A DNA stretch of 7,564 nucleotides, taken from the NCBI GenBank assembly GCA_035690725.1, contig DASSKF010000216.1, positions 1 through 7,564 of the forward strand, read 5' to 3'. Below, piece by piece: positions 1 through 6,993 of the stretch. Origin of the DNA: DASSKF01 sp035690725 (lineage in GTDB: Bacteria > Actinomycetota > Actinomycetes > Actinomycetales > Dermatophilaceae). Each line of letters opens with the position of its first letter. Within the stretch, counting starts at the first letter, position 1. The position numbers and the translations under genes were made by a program. The notes beneath the pieces are model-generated. The model was not told the DNA's origin, ran no database searches, and saw nothing but the letters and a program-made list of their open reading frames with translations.

Positions 1-962
1 TGCCCACCGCCGAGCAGACCCAGCGCCCCGTGGTCTCCGTGACCAGCGCGCCGTCGTCGTTCGAGGGCGAGGGCTTCCCGGTCAAGCGCGCCTTCGCCGG
101 CGTCGACCTGCGCCTGCTCGACCCGTTCATCCACATGGACGAGATGGGCGAGGTGGAGTACGCCCCGGGTGAGCCCAAGGGCACCTCGTGGCACCCGCAC
201 CGTGGCTTCGAGACGGTGACCTACATCATCGACGGTACCTTCGACCACCAGGACTCCTTCGGTGGCGGCGGCAGCATCACCAACGGCGACACCCAGTGGA
301 TGACCGCCGGCGGCGGGATCCTGCACATCGAGGCCCCGCCGGAGCAGCTCGTCGTGTCCGGTGGGCTGTTCCACGGCTTCCAGCTGTGGGTGAACCTGCC
401 CAAGAGCAACAAGCTCGCCACCCCGCGCTACCAGGACCTGCGCTCCGGCGAGGTCGCCCTGCTGTCCTCCGACGACGGCGGCTCGCTGCTGCGCGTCATC
501 GCCGGTGACGTCGCCGGGCACCAGGGTCCCGGGTCGACGCACACCCCGATGACGATGATCCACGCCACCGTCACCCCCGGCGCCGAGCTGGAGATGCCCT
601 GGCGGCCGGACTTCAACGCCCTCGTCTACGTGATGAGCGGCGACGGGTTCGTCGGCCCGCAGCAGACGCCGATCGGCACCGGCCAGCTCGCGGTCATGGG
701 CCAGCCCGGTAGTGGCGGTGCGCTTCGGCTGTCCGCCTCCGCCCAGCAGCAGGCGCGCCACGGTGCCGGCCTCGACGTCGTCATCCTGGGCGGCGCGCCG
801 ATCCGCGAGCCCGTCGCCTGGGCCGGCCCGTTCGTCATGAACAGCCGCGCCGAGCTGGTGCAGGCGTTCGAGGACTACCAGAACGGCACCCTCGGGCAGC
901 CGGTGCCGGCCGGCGCCCCGGCCGACCTGCCGCACGGCGACGTCGGCGGCAGCAGCAGCTGA
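1..962 (+). CDS. Pirin family protein (cupin-fold metalloprotein), 5' end one base off the window
   Basis: Pirins are bicupin proteins binding one Fe(II)-type metal in the N-terminal cupin; some bacterial members oxidise quercetin and others act in regulation, so the reaction here is unknown. Numbering from the GTG at 30, the N-terminal cupin shows the metal-site motif WHPHRGFETVTY (His55, His57) and, after TAGGG, LHIE (His99, Glu101). All four ligands expected for pirin are therefore present. The C-terminal cupin is around residues 165-260, and the last ~30 residues are a loose Gly/Pro/Ala tail. Length near 310-320 residues is normal. The frame stays open upstream of GTG30 to base 1, where the visible TG followed by CCC ACC GCC would complete an ATG or GTG with the one missing base. 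I take that as the likely start (protein beginning MPTAEQTQ), with GTG30 as the alternative. No ribosome binding site can be assessed. A 70-base gap with an operator-like palindrome separates it from the metal transporter, so co-transcription is uncertain. Confidence 0.9.
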   Translation, partial: PTAEQTQRPVVSVTSAPSSFEGEGFPVKRAFAGVDLRLLDPFIHMDEMGEVEYAPGEPKGTSWHPHRGFETVTYIIDGTFDHQDSFGGGGSITNGDTQWMTAGGGILHIEAPPEQLVVSGGLFHGFQLWVNLPKSNKLATPRYQDLRSGEVALLSSDDGGSLLRVIAGDVAGHQGPGSTHTPMTMIHATVTPGAELEMPWRPDFNALVYVMSGDGFVGPQQTPIGTGQLAVMGQPGSGGALRLSASAQQQARHGAGLDVVILGGAPIREPVAWAGPFVMNSRAELVQAFEDYQNGTLGQPVPAGAPADLPHGDVGGSSS

Positions 963-993
963 GCCTCCCTCCTGTTCGCACCCGCGCCCGGCG

Positions 994-1016
994 TTGTTGC
1001 GAAGAGTTCGCAACAA
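994..1016. promoter_or_regulatory. Candidate Nur-type (nickel-responsive) operator upstream of the ECF transporter
   Basis: A perfect inverted repeat: TTGTTGCGAA (994-1003), spacer GAG, TTCGCAACAA (1007-1016). Its core is TTGC-N9-GCAA, which fits the Nur box described in Streptomyces coelicolor (tTGCaa-N5-ttGCAA, recalled, not searched) at the four outer bases of each half. Nur is a Fur-family repressor that uses Ni2+ as corepressor. The arms have only 4 G/C in 10, far below the surroundings, which suits a protein site better than a terminator stem. There is no T-run after it. It directly abuts the ribosome binding site of the cbiM gene, so bound protein would block transcription start or early elongation. 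Other ArsR- or Fur-family regulators could use a similar site. Confidence 0.6.
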
Positions 1017-1023
1017 GGGGAGG
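1015..1023 (+). promoter_or_regulatory. Strong ribosome binding site that decides the cbiM start
   Basis: AAGGGGAGG ends 9 bases before ATG1033 but runs directly into ATG1024 and lies downstream of TTG994. Only ATG1033 has a workable spacing, so this site selects the start giving the N terminus Met-His-Val-Pro-Asp-Gly. Its first two bases are also the last two of the palindrome at 994-1016. Confidence 0.7.
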
Positions 1024-1032
1024 ATGCGAGCC

Positions 1033-2091
1033 ATGCACGTGCCCGACGGATTCCTCGATGCCCCGACGTCCGTCGCCACCGGTGTCGTGGCTGCCGGCGC
1101 GCTCGCGGTGAGCCTGCGCCGGGCCAGCCGGGAGATCCGGGAGACCGGGCCGGCGCTGCCGGGGCTGGTGGCCGCGTTCATCTTCGCGGTGCAGATGGTC
1201 AACTTCCCGATCGGCGCGGGCACCAGTGGGCACCTGCTCGGCGGGGCGCTCGCGGCCGCGCTCGTCGGGCCGTGGACCGGGGTGCTCTGCATGGCGGTCG
1301 TGCTCATCGTGCAGGCGCTGCTGTTCGCCGACGGGGGGCTGACGGCCCTGGGGACGAACGTGATCGACATGGGACTGACGACCGTCCTCGTCGGGTTCGT
1401 CGTGATGACCGTGCTGCTGCGGCTGCTTCCGCAGCGCCGTGGCGCGGTCGCGCCGGTGGCGGGTGTCGCCGCCTTCCTGTCCGTGCCGGTGGCCGCGGTC
1501 GTGTTCACCCTGCTCTACGCCGTGGGCGGCGCCGTCCCGATCCCGCTCGGTCAGCTCGCGACCGCGATGATCGGCTGGCACGTGCTCATCGGCATCGGCG
1601 AGGGGCTCATCACCGCCGCCGTCGTCGGTGCGGTCATGGCGAGCCGGCCGGACCTGGTGCACGCCGCCCGGCACCTGCGCCGCGACCTCGTCCTGGTCGA
1701 CGCCGACGGCAACCCCACGGCGACGGTGAGCGCGCAACGGCCCGGGACGCACCCGGTCGGGCGCCGGCCGCTGGCGATCGGCATGGCGGTCACCGCCCTC
1801 GTGGCCGGAGGGCTGAGCTACTTCGCGAGCGCCCACCCGGACGGGCTGGAGTACGTCGCCGAGCAGCTCGGCATCGCCCCCCACGCCACCGAGTCCGCTG
1901 CTGCGGGAAGCCCGTTGGCCGGGTACGGCGTCGAGGGACTGGGCAGCAGCTGGCTGTCCGGCGGTCTCGCCGGGATCATCGGGGCCGTCGTCGTGCTGGG
2001 ACTTCTCTGGGCCGTCGCCTCCGTCGTCCGTCGGCACCGCGCCGCGCACGAGCCGGCGGTCGAGCGCGAGCCCGACCGCGTGGAGGCCTGA
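1033..2091 (+). CDS. cbiM: ECF-type nickel/cobalt transporter substrate-binding membrane component, CbiM/NikM fused to a PDGLE (CbiN/NikN-like) domain
   Basis: This is the S-component that binds Ni2+ or Co2+ in the membrane and hands it to the CbiQ/CbiO module encoded next. The 352-residue protein opens with the family hallmark MHVPDGFLD. In a solved NikM structure the metal is held by the free N terminus and His of Met1-His2 plus His67 (recalled knowledge). Here His67 sits in GAGTSGHLLGG at exactly that number when counting starts at ATG1033, which strongly supports this start. Residues 1-205 form the CbiM part with about six or seven hydrophobic segments. A hydrophilic linker covers about 206-242. 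The C-terminal part (about 243-330) has two membrane spans bracketing an extracytoplasmic SAHPDGLE motif (PDGLE at 269-273), the domain that replaces a separate CbiN/NikN. No separate cbiN gene is present. Nickel is favoured over cobalt because of the Nur-like operator and the lack of a cobalamin riboswitch, but this is inference. Confidence 0.92.
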   Translation: MHVPDGFLDAPTSVATGVVAAGALAVSLRRASREIRETGPALPGLVAAFIFAVQMVNFPIGAGTSGHLLGGALAAALVGPWTGVLCMAVVLIVQALLFADGGLTALGTNVIDMGLTTVLVGFVVMTVLLRLLPQRRGAVAPVAGVAAFLSVPVAAVVFTLLYAVGGAVPIPLGQLATAMIGWHVLIGIGEGLITAAVVGAVMASRPDLVHAARHLRRDLVLVDADGNPTATVSAQRPGTHPVGRRPLAIGMAVTALVAGGLSYFASAHPDGLEYVAEQLGIAPHATESAAAGSPLAGYGVEGLGSSWLSGGLAGIIGAVVVLGLLWAVASVVRRHRAAHEPAVEREPDRVEA

Positions 2092-2106
2092 GCGGGTGGG
2101 CCGGCA

Positions 2107-2915
2107 GTGAGCGTCCTGCACGCCCATGCCCCGTCGGCCGGCGGCGCCGTCCGCACGGCCTCCGACGGCCTCGTCGTCCTCGCCGACAGCCCGGTGCACC
2201 GGCTGCCGGCGCACGCGAAGCTGGTCTCCCTGGTCGCCTTCGTCCTCGTCGTGGTGGCCACGCCGACCGCCGCCTGGTGGGCCTTCGCGGCGTATGCCGT
2301 GCTGCTGCTCGCCGCCGTCCGGGTCGCCCGGGTGCCGCTCGGCCTGGTGGCCCGGCGGATGCTCGTCGAGACGCCGTTCGTCGTGTTCGCGCTGCTCATG
2401 CCGGTCGTCGCCACCGGGCCGCGCACCGAGGTGCTCGGCCTGTCGTTGTCCACCGCCGGCCTGCTCGGCGGCGGGACGCTGCTGTGCAAGGCGACGCTGG
2501 GCGTGGTCGCCGCGATCGTGCTGTCGGCCACGACCGGGCCGCGGGACCTGCTGGCGGGGCTGGAGCGGCTGCACCTGCCCTCGGCGCTCGTCGCGATCCT
2601 GTCGTTCATGATCCGCTACGTGTCCGTGGTGGGCGGGGACCTGCAGCGGATGAAGGTGGCCCGGGAGGCGCGCGGCTTCACCGGCGGGCGGCTCGGGCAC
2701 CTGCGGGCCGTCGCCGCGGGCGCCGGGGCGCTGTTCGTGCGCAGCTACGAGCGGGGGGAGCGGGTGCACCTCGCGATGCTGGCCCGTGGCTACACCGGGT
2801 GGATGCCGGGCCTGGCCGGGGCTGCCGCCGCGGGACCCGCCGACTGGCTGCGGTGCCTGCTGCTGCCCGCCGCTGCCCTCGTCGTGCTGCTGCTGGCCCG
2901 CGTGGGCGGCCTCGC

Positions 2916-2919
<4 letters not shown>
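2107..2919 (+). CDS. cbiQ: ECF transporter transmembrane coupling protein CbiQ (EcfT)
   Basis: CbiQ is the T-component: a membrane scaffold that transmits ATP-driven motion of CbiO to the metal-binding CbiM. The 270-residue protein has hydrophobic segments near residues 38-52, 55-75, 87-103, 120-140 and 250-268. It carries the two Ala-Arg-Gly signatures of EcfT coupling helices: REARGFTGG (Ala188-Arg189-Gly190) and LARGYTGW (Ala226-Arg227-Gly228). Both contact the ATPase in known ECF complexes. The first ~30 residues are polar and poorly conserved-looking. The start is GTG2107, 15 bases after the cbiM stop, preceded only by a weak purine stretch (GGTGGG), so translation may depend on cbiM. 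The stop codon overlaps the cbiO start by 4 bases (GTGA at 2916-2919). The family is certain; metal specificity resides in CbiM, not here. Confidence 0.93.
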
Positions 2920-3697
<778 letters not shown>

Positions 3698-3701
<4 letters not shown>

Positions 3702-3807
3702 CGCGGGTCTGCTCGTCTCAGGCCGGTTTGCTCGGCTCAGGCCGCTCGCCGAGCCTCGGCGAGCGGCCTGAGCCGAGCAAAGAAGGCCGGGGCGAGCACC
3801 GCGTCAG
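3698..3807. repeat. Long interrupted inverted repeat spanning the cbiO-def junction
   Basis: Read from each side towards the middle, the two strands show the same ordered blocks: CTGACGCGG (3698-3706 on plus; 3807-3799 on minus), TGCTCG (3710-3715; 3798-3793), about 11 unmatched bases, then a perfect 27-base arm (3727-3753; 3781-3755). The only length difference is three extra bases (GTC, 3707-3709) on the cbiO side. The outer block contains the TGA stop of cbiO on one side and that of def on the other. On the cbiO side there is also a 16-base direct repeat with one mismatch (3710-3725 and 3729-3744). A transcript from either side could fold into one long interrupted hairpin. Confidence 0.8.
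3727..3781. terminator. Probable bidirectional terminator: 27-bp perfect inverted repeat
   Basis: The arms at 3727-3753 and 3755-3781 are exact reverse complements around the single base C3754. In RNA this gives a stem of about 25 bp with a small loop. Outer ends are TTTGCTCGG and CCGAGCAAA. It sits midway between the convergent cbiO and def genes. There is no T-run on either strand, so it is not a textbook intrinsic terminator, but strong stems without T-runs are common at gene ends in high-GC actinobacteria. A dispersed palindromic element that inserted at the junction is the alternative. Confidence 0.72.
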
Positions 3808-4373
3808 ACGCGGTCCGGCTTCTGCGTGGCCGGGTCCCACCGGGTGACCCGGTCCCGCTCCCAGCCGCGCTCCTTGATCGCCTGCTGGGCCTGCTTGCGC
3901 CAGGCCCCGGCGAGCCGGTCGGTGTACAGCCGGCCGTCGAGGTGGTCGGTCTCGTGCTGCAGGCAGCGGGCGAACAGGCCGGTCCCCTCGAGCTCCACGG
4001 GGTTGCCGTCGAGGTCGGTGCCGGTCACCCTCGCCCAGTCGGCCCGCTTGAGCGGGAAGCCCTCACCCGGCACGGACAGGCAGCCCTCGGCGTCCTCGTC
4101 GGCGTCGGCCGGCCCGGGGGAGAGCTGCCCGGTCGTCAGCACCGGGTTGATGACGTGCCCGTGGTGGTGCTCGCCGTCCTCCTCGACGTCGTAGACGAAG
4201 ACCCGCAGCCGCACCCCCACCTGGTTCGCGGCCAGACCGACGCCGTCGGCGGCCTCCATCGTGTCGAACATGTCCTCCACGAGGGTGCGCAGCTCGTCGG
4301 TGACCTCCTTGACCCGACGGGTCCGCTGGTGGAGGGCCCGGTGCCCGACGACGGTGATCTCACGAACTGCCAC
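3804..4373 (-). CDS. def: Peptide deformylase
   Basis: Peptide deformylase removes the formyl group from the N-terminal Met of new proteins, acting in the cytoplasm at the ribosome exit; the metal is Fe2+ in most bacteria. All three family motifs are present in this 189-residue protein: GVGLAANQ (44-51), EGCLS (96-100, metal ligand Cys98) and QHETDH (139-144, ligands His140 and His144, catalytic Glu141). The C terminus from about residue 155 is basic and charged, of ordinary actinobacterial length. The start is GTG at 4373-4371, giving MAVREITVVGHRALH, the usual N terminus. No convincing ribosome binding site precedes it, and the stop of the PH-domain gene is only 20 bases upstream, so translation may rely on coupling or a weak site. 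The metal-binding set looks complete, so it should be active. Bacteria often have more than one def copy; whether this is the only one cannot be seen here. Confidence 0.95.
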   Translation of the reverse strand: MAVREITVVGHRALHQRTRRVKEVTDELRTLVEDMFDTMEAADGVGLAANQVGVRLRVFVYDVEEDGEHHHGHVINPVLTTGQLSPGPADADEDAEGCLSVPGEGFPLKRADWARVTGTDLDGNPVELEGTGLFARCLQHETDHLDGRLYTDRLAGAWRKQAQQAIKERGWERDRVTRWDPATQKPDRV

Positions 4374-4393
4374 GCGAGGACACTACAAAGCCG

Positions 4394-5263
4394 CTAGACG
4401 TCCTCGTCCGGCGGCCACGGCGGCTGGGGGATCGGGCCGGTCTCGTCCTCGTCCGGCTGGCCGGTGGGGTCGTCCCGGAACTCGTCCCGCTGGTCCTCGC
4501 GCAGGTCCGCGCTGCGGTAGACCGACCGCCCCCGCGGGCCGGCGGTGCCGCCGCCGGCCGCCGGGCGCACGGGGATCGGGCGGGACGGGTCCTGTCCGAA
4601 CGGATCCTGCCCGATGGTGCGGTGGGCCTCCTCGGTCGAGCGCCACCCGCCGGGCACCTCGTCCGCGGCGGGCGGCCAGGCCGTGCCCGGCGCACCGGGG
4701 TCGTCCTCGAAGCGGACGTCCTCCTCGAACGGCTCGGTGAGCACCCGGTCGTGGTCCTCGACCCCGAAGATCTCCGCGCAGATCGAGCGGTAGGTGTGGT
4801 CGGGCTCGGGGATGAAGTTGATGTGGTGCAGCGCCTGGTCCTGCCCCGCGCTCTCCATGACGAACGTGCCGTAGCCGAGCACCCGGCCGACCGGCGAGCG
4901 GTTGTAGGTCATGTCGGTGACCTTCTTCAGCGGCATCATCGCGACCTTCTGGGTGACGAGGCCGTAGGTGAGCAGGAGCCGCTTGTCCGTGGCGACGAAC
5001 CAGTCGTGCCGCCACTCCAGCAGCCGCCACACCATCCGGGCGAGCACCGCCAGCCAGGCCCACCACAGCAGCGAGGCGAGGAAGCCCAGGGTTCCCGGCA
5101 GCACGGTGTCGAGCCAGAGCACGACCAGGAGCGAGGCGACCGCCGTGAGGACGGGCTCGGCGACCTTGCCCCAGTGCTGGTGGACGGCGGTGATGACGTG
5201 TTCACCGTCGAGCAGGTAGCGCCGCAGCACCCGGCGGTCGGCGAGGGCAGCCTGCGCCCGCAC
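4394..5263 (-). CDS. Membrane-anchored bacterial PH domain protein (bPH2/DUF304-like) with acidic tail
   Basis: The 289-residue protein has three parts. Residues 1-34 are a polar lead (LLDGEHVITAVHQHWGK), and two membrane spans follow at about 35-52 and 58-77. Residues 85-165 look like a bacterial PH domain: WFVATDKRLLLTYGLVTQKVAMMPLKKVTDM, then GRVLGYGTFVMESAGQ and an INFIPEPD segment. The tail (about 170-289) is acidic and rich in Pro, Gly and Asp, presumably disordered, ending in PIPQPPWPPDEDV. Related DUF304 proteins are widespread in actinobacteria, but their cellular role is not established. The PH domain should face the cytoplasm next to the membrane. The start is GTG at 5263-5261 with ACGGGG 8 bases upstream, 3 bases after the preceding gene. 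def follows 20 bases later. Substrate or partner is unknown, and the position before def may only reflect shared transcription. Confidence 0.85.
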   Translation of the reverse strand: MRAQAALADRRVLRRYLLDGEHVITAVHQHWGKVAEPVLTAVASLLVVLWLDTVLPGTLGFLASLLWWAWLAVLARMVWRLLEWRHDWFVATDKRLLLTYGLVTQKVAMMPLKKVTDMTYNRSPVGRVLGYGTFVMESAGQDQALHHINFIPEPDHTYRSICAEIFGVEDHDRVLTEPFEEDVRFEDDPGAPGTAWPPAADEVPGGWRSTEEAHRTIGQDPFGQDPSRPIPVRPAAGGGTAGPRGRSVYRSADLREDQRDEFRDDPTGQPDEDETGPIPQPPWPPDEDV

Positions 5264-5266
5264 GCG

Positions 5267-5443
5267 CTAGCCCCGTCGCAGGACGGCGTCGAAGAAGTCG
5301 CCGAGGCTGGAGAACGCCTGCGCGACGATGTCCCACGCCGTGTGGACGATGTCGCCGGCACGGCCGGGGGAGGTGAAGATCGCGTAGATGATGAAGGCAG
5401 CGAGGATCCAGCCCACGACCTTCTTCACGTTGTGCACGGCCAT
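5267..5443 (-). CDS. Small one-span membrane protein of unknown function
   Basis: From ATG5443 this encodes 58 residues: a short basic lead (MAVHNVKKV), one hydrophobic helix (about residues 10-24, VGWILAAFIIYAIFT), then an amphipathic C-terminal part (ILE/VAL-rich, DIVHTAWDIVAQAFSSLGDFFDAVL) ending RRG. I do not recognise a function; similar tiny proteins occur next to membrane proteins in actinobacteria. The frame is open further upstream, but those residues are Arg/Thr-rich and not convincing. The ribosome binding site GAGGAG lies 1 base before ATG5443, which is too close, but 7 bases before the in-frame GTG at 5437, so the true start may be GTG5437 (56 residues). It is the first gene of the probable operon with the PH-domain protein (3-base gap) and def. 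Confidence 0.65.
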   Translation of the reverse strand: MAVHNVKKVVGWILAAFIIYAIFTSPGRAGDIVHTAWDIVAQAFSSLGDFFDAVLRRG

Positions 5444-5575
5444 GCTCCTCGGTCGGCTCTCGTCTCGGTCAGCTGGTGTCCGCTCGGTGCGGGTCACCGC
5501 CGTCCGGCGGCAACACACCTTCGCGCCATGGTGCCAAACCGGGCCGGTGTGCCGGGGCAGGCGCGCCGGGGCGGC
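5444..5575. other. Intergenic stretch expected to hold the promoter of the small protein-PH domain-def operon
   Basis: No gene is visible in these 132 bases between two minus-strand units. It begins with the ribosome binding site (GAGGAG on the minus strand, 5445-5450). A short 6-2-6 inverted repeat, CCGCCG-TC-CGGCGG, lies at 5497-5510. On the minus strand a possible -35-like TTGGCA occurs near 5536, without a convincing -10 element at the right distance. I cannot name a promoter or a terminator here with confidence. Confidence 0.4.
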
Positions 5576-5977
5576 TCAGCACCCCCGGACGGCAGGGCGT
5601 CGACCCAGGGAGGCGCTGAGCCCACCCATCACCACGGCGGCGGTGACGACGTGCAGCAGGACGAGGCCGAGGAGCACGCCGGCGTCGGTCGCCGCCGCGC
5701 CCGGTCCGAGGATGGACAGGGACAGGGCCGCCGAGGCGACCAGGCCCCACCAGAGGGCCGGCCTGCCGGTGCGCCGTTCCAGCACGGCGACCACTCCCCA
5801 GCCGGCCAGCGCGACCAGCGACGCGACGACGACCACCGAGATCGCACCCACGGTGCGGCCGGCGTCGGTGACCAGCTCGATCCCGCCCGCCTGCAGCAGG
5901 GCCCACGTCCCGACGGCGGCGGCGGGTGCGGCGACCAGGGTGAGGGCACGCACTCGGGTGCGGTGTGCGACATACAT
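5576..5977 (-). CDS. Four-helix membrane protein, DUF6069-like
   Basis: The 133-residue protein begins MYVAHRTRVRALTL and has four hydrophobic helices, roughly residues 11-31, 43-66, 71-90 and 95-120. This size and topology match actinobacterial DUF6069 family proteins as I remember them; no function is known for them. The start ATG5977 has AAGGA 8 bases upstream, a good site, and the gene begins only 26 bases after the end of the ABC permease gene. It is therefore probably the third gene of the exporter operon and may modify or accompany the exporter, which is inference from position. The same frame stays open upstream through the permease gene in a different phase, but that part is shadow coding. 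No catalytic motif is visible. Confidence 0.78.
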   Translation of the reverse strand: MYVAHRTRVRALTLVAAPAAAVGTWALLQAGGIELVTDAGRTVGAISVVVVASLVALAGWGVVAVLERRTGRPALWWGLVASAALSLSILGPGAAATDAGVLLGLVLLHVVTAAVVMGGLSASLGRRPAVRGC

Positions 5978-6003
5978 GGTCTTGTCCTTCCGTTGGTGGT
6001 GGG

Positions 6004-6993
6004 TCACTCGCGCTCGCGGTCCAGGTCGCGCCGGTAGCCGGCCACGGTGACGGCGGCGCAGAGCAGCGCCCACGCGACGAGCACCGCGACGTCGAGCAGG
6101 ACGGGCCCGGCGCCGCCGAGCGCGTGCGGCCCGACGACCGGCCCCGGGGCCGCGGCCTGGTCGGCCCCCGAGCGGCCGAACAGGTCGAGGTCGGCCGGGG
6201 TGCCGGCCATCGCGGTCCACGCCAGGTGCCCGAAGTGGTAGGTCGGCAGCCACGGCGCGAGCTGTTGCAGCGCCCCCGGCAGCGCGCCGAGCGGGTACAG
6301 CAGCCCCGAGGCGAACGACAGCGGCAGGAACACGAGGTTCGCGATCGTCGACGCGGCGCGCGGACGCACCCAGTAACCGATCGCCGCGCCCATCGGCGAC
6401 AGGGTCACGCAGCCGAGGAACAGCACCAGGGCCACGAGCCCGGCGTGCCCGGGCGCCAGCGGCACGCCGCCGACGGTCGCGACCACGACGAGACCGAGCA
6501 GGATCCCCGTGGTGAACACGAGGTTCATCGCCAGCTTGCCGGCGAAGTAGACCCACATCGGCATCGGTGTCGCCCGCAGCCGCCGCAGCCAGCCCTTGCC
6601 CCGGTCCCCGGCCAGCTCCGCGCCGAACGAGAACAGCGCCTGGTTCACCACCCCGAAGCAGGCGAAGGACACGAGCGTCATCGCGCCCACCGCCGTCCCT
6701 CCCGGGAGCCGCTCGGCCCCGCCGGGCAGCCCGAACATCGCGTAGAGGATCACCGGGATCGCGACCACGCCGACGAGGTACTCCGGAATGCGCCGGAACC
6801 GCCGCACCTCCGCGAGCACCTGGGTGCCGAGCAGCCGCCACCTGCCGCCGGAGCGCACCGCCCCGGGGGTATGCCGGGTGCTCGCCTCCGCGCCCACGGC
6901 GCCTCCCGGCCCGCTCCCCTCCCACGGACCCAGGGACTCTGCCGGCGACCTCGGGAGTTCCCGGCGGACCTCGGGACTCTGCGGCGTGCTCAT
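6004..6993 (-). CDS. ABC-2 type exporter permease
   Basis: This is the membrane channel half of an ABC exporter, working with the ATPase encoded just before it. The 329-residue protein has a polar N-terminal extension (1-52), then LGTQVLAEVRRFRRIPEYLVG leading into a first span at about 72-88. Further spans lie near 101-123, 150-172, 182-204 and 212-235, with a last one near 296-318. The cytoplasmic loop GDRGKGWLRRLRATPMP (129-145) and the segment SFASGLLYPLGALPGALQQLAPWLPTYH (226-253) are classic ABC-2 family features. The start ATG6993 overlaps the ATPase stop (ATGA, 6993-6990), indicating translational coupling. An in-frame GTG at 6897 would remove most of the extension and is the alternative start. 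A loop at about 262-295 is Gly/Ala/Pro-rich. The cargo (drug, lipid, peptide or glycan) cannot be told. Confidence 0.9.
   Translation of the reverse strand: MSTPQSPEVRRELPRSPAESLGPWEGSGPGGAVGAEASTRHTPGAVRSGGRWRLLGTQVLAEVRRFRRIPEYLVGVVAIPVILYAMFGLPGGAERLPGGTAVGAMTLVSFACFGVVNQALFSFGAELAGDRGKGWLRRLRATPMPMWVYFAGKLAMNLVFTTGILLGLVVVATVGGVPLAPGHAGLVALVLFLGCVTLSPMGAAIGYWVRPRAASTIANLVFLPLSFASGLLYPLGALPGALQQLAPWLPTYHFGHLAWTAMAGTPADLDLFGRSGADQAAAPGPVVGPHALGGAGPVLLDVAVLVAWALLCAAVTVAGYRRDLDRERE
6927..6986. repeat. Three imperfect 20-bp tandem repeats in the permease 5' end
   Basis: Units at 6927-6946, 6947-6966 and 6967-6986 each begin GACC, followed by CAGGGACTCT, TCGGGAGTTC or TCGGGACTCT and then a GC-rich end. 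GGGACTCTGC is exact in units one and three. The array lies inside the codons for residues 3-23 of the permease. As 20 is not a multiple of 3, successive units are read in different frames and the peptide (SPEVRRELPRSPAESLGP) shows only partial repetition. Confidence 0.6.

Noticed and set aside
994..1016. Intrinsic terminator of the pirin gene
   Set aside because: The stem is AT-rich, has no T-run after it and directly abuts the next ribosome binding site; an operator explains it better, though a terminator role is not excluded.
963..1032. Cobalamin riboswitch before cbiM
   Set aside because: The whole gap is 70 bases, too short for the roughly 200-base element, and no B12-box-like segment is seen.
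1272..2915. Upstream part of the open frame that ends in CbiO
   Set aside because: Only the part from GTG2916 looks like protein; the earlier part is Arg/Ala-rich shadow of cbiM and cbiQ, and the GTGA overlap fixes the real start.
4622..6037. 471-codon plus-strand open frame
   Set aside because: It is opposite the PH-domain, small-protein and DUF6069-like genes and has low-complexity charged composition without motifs.
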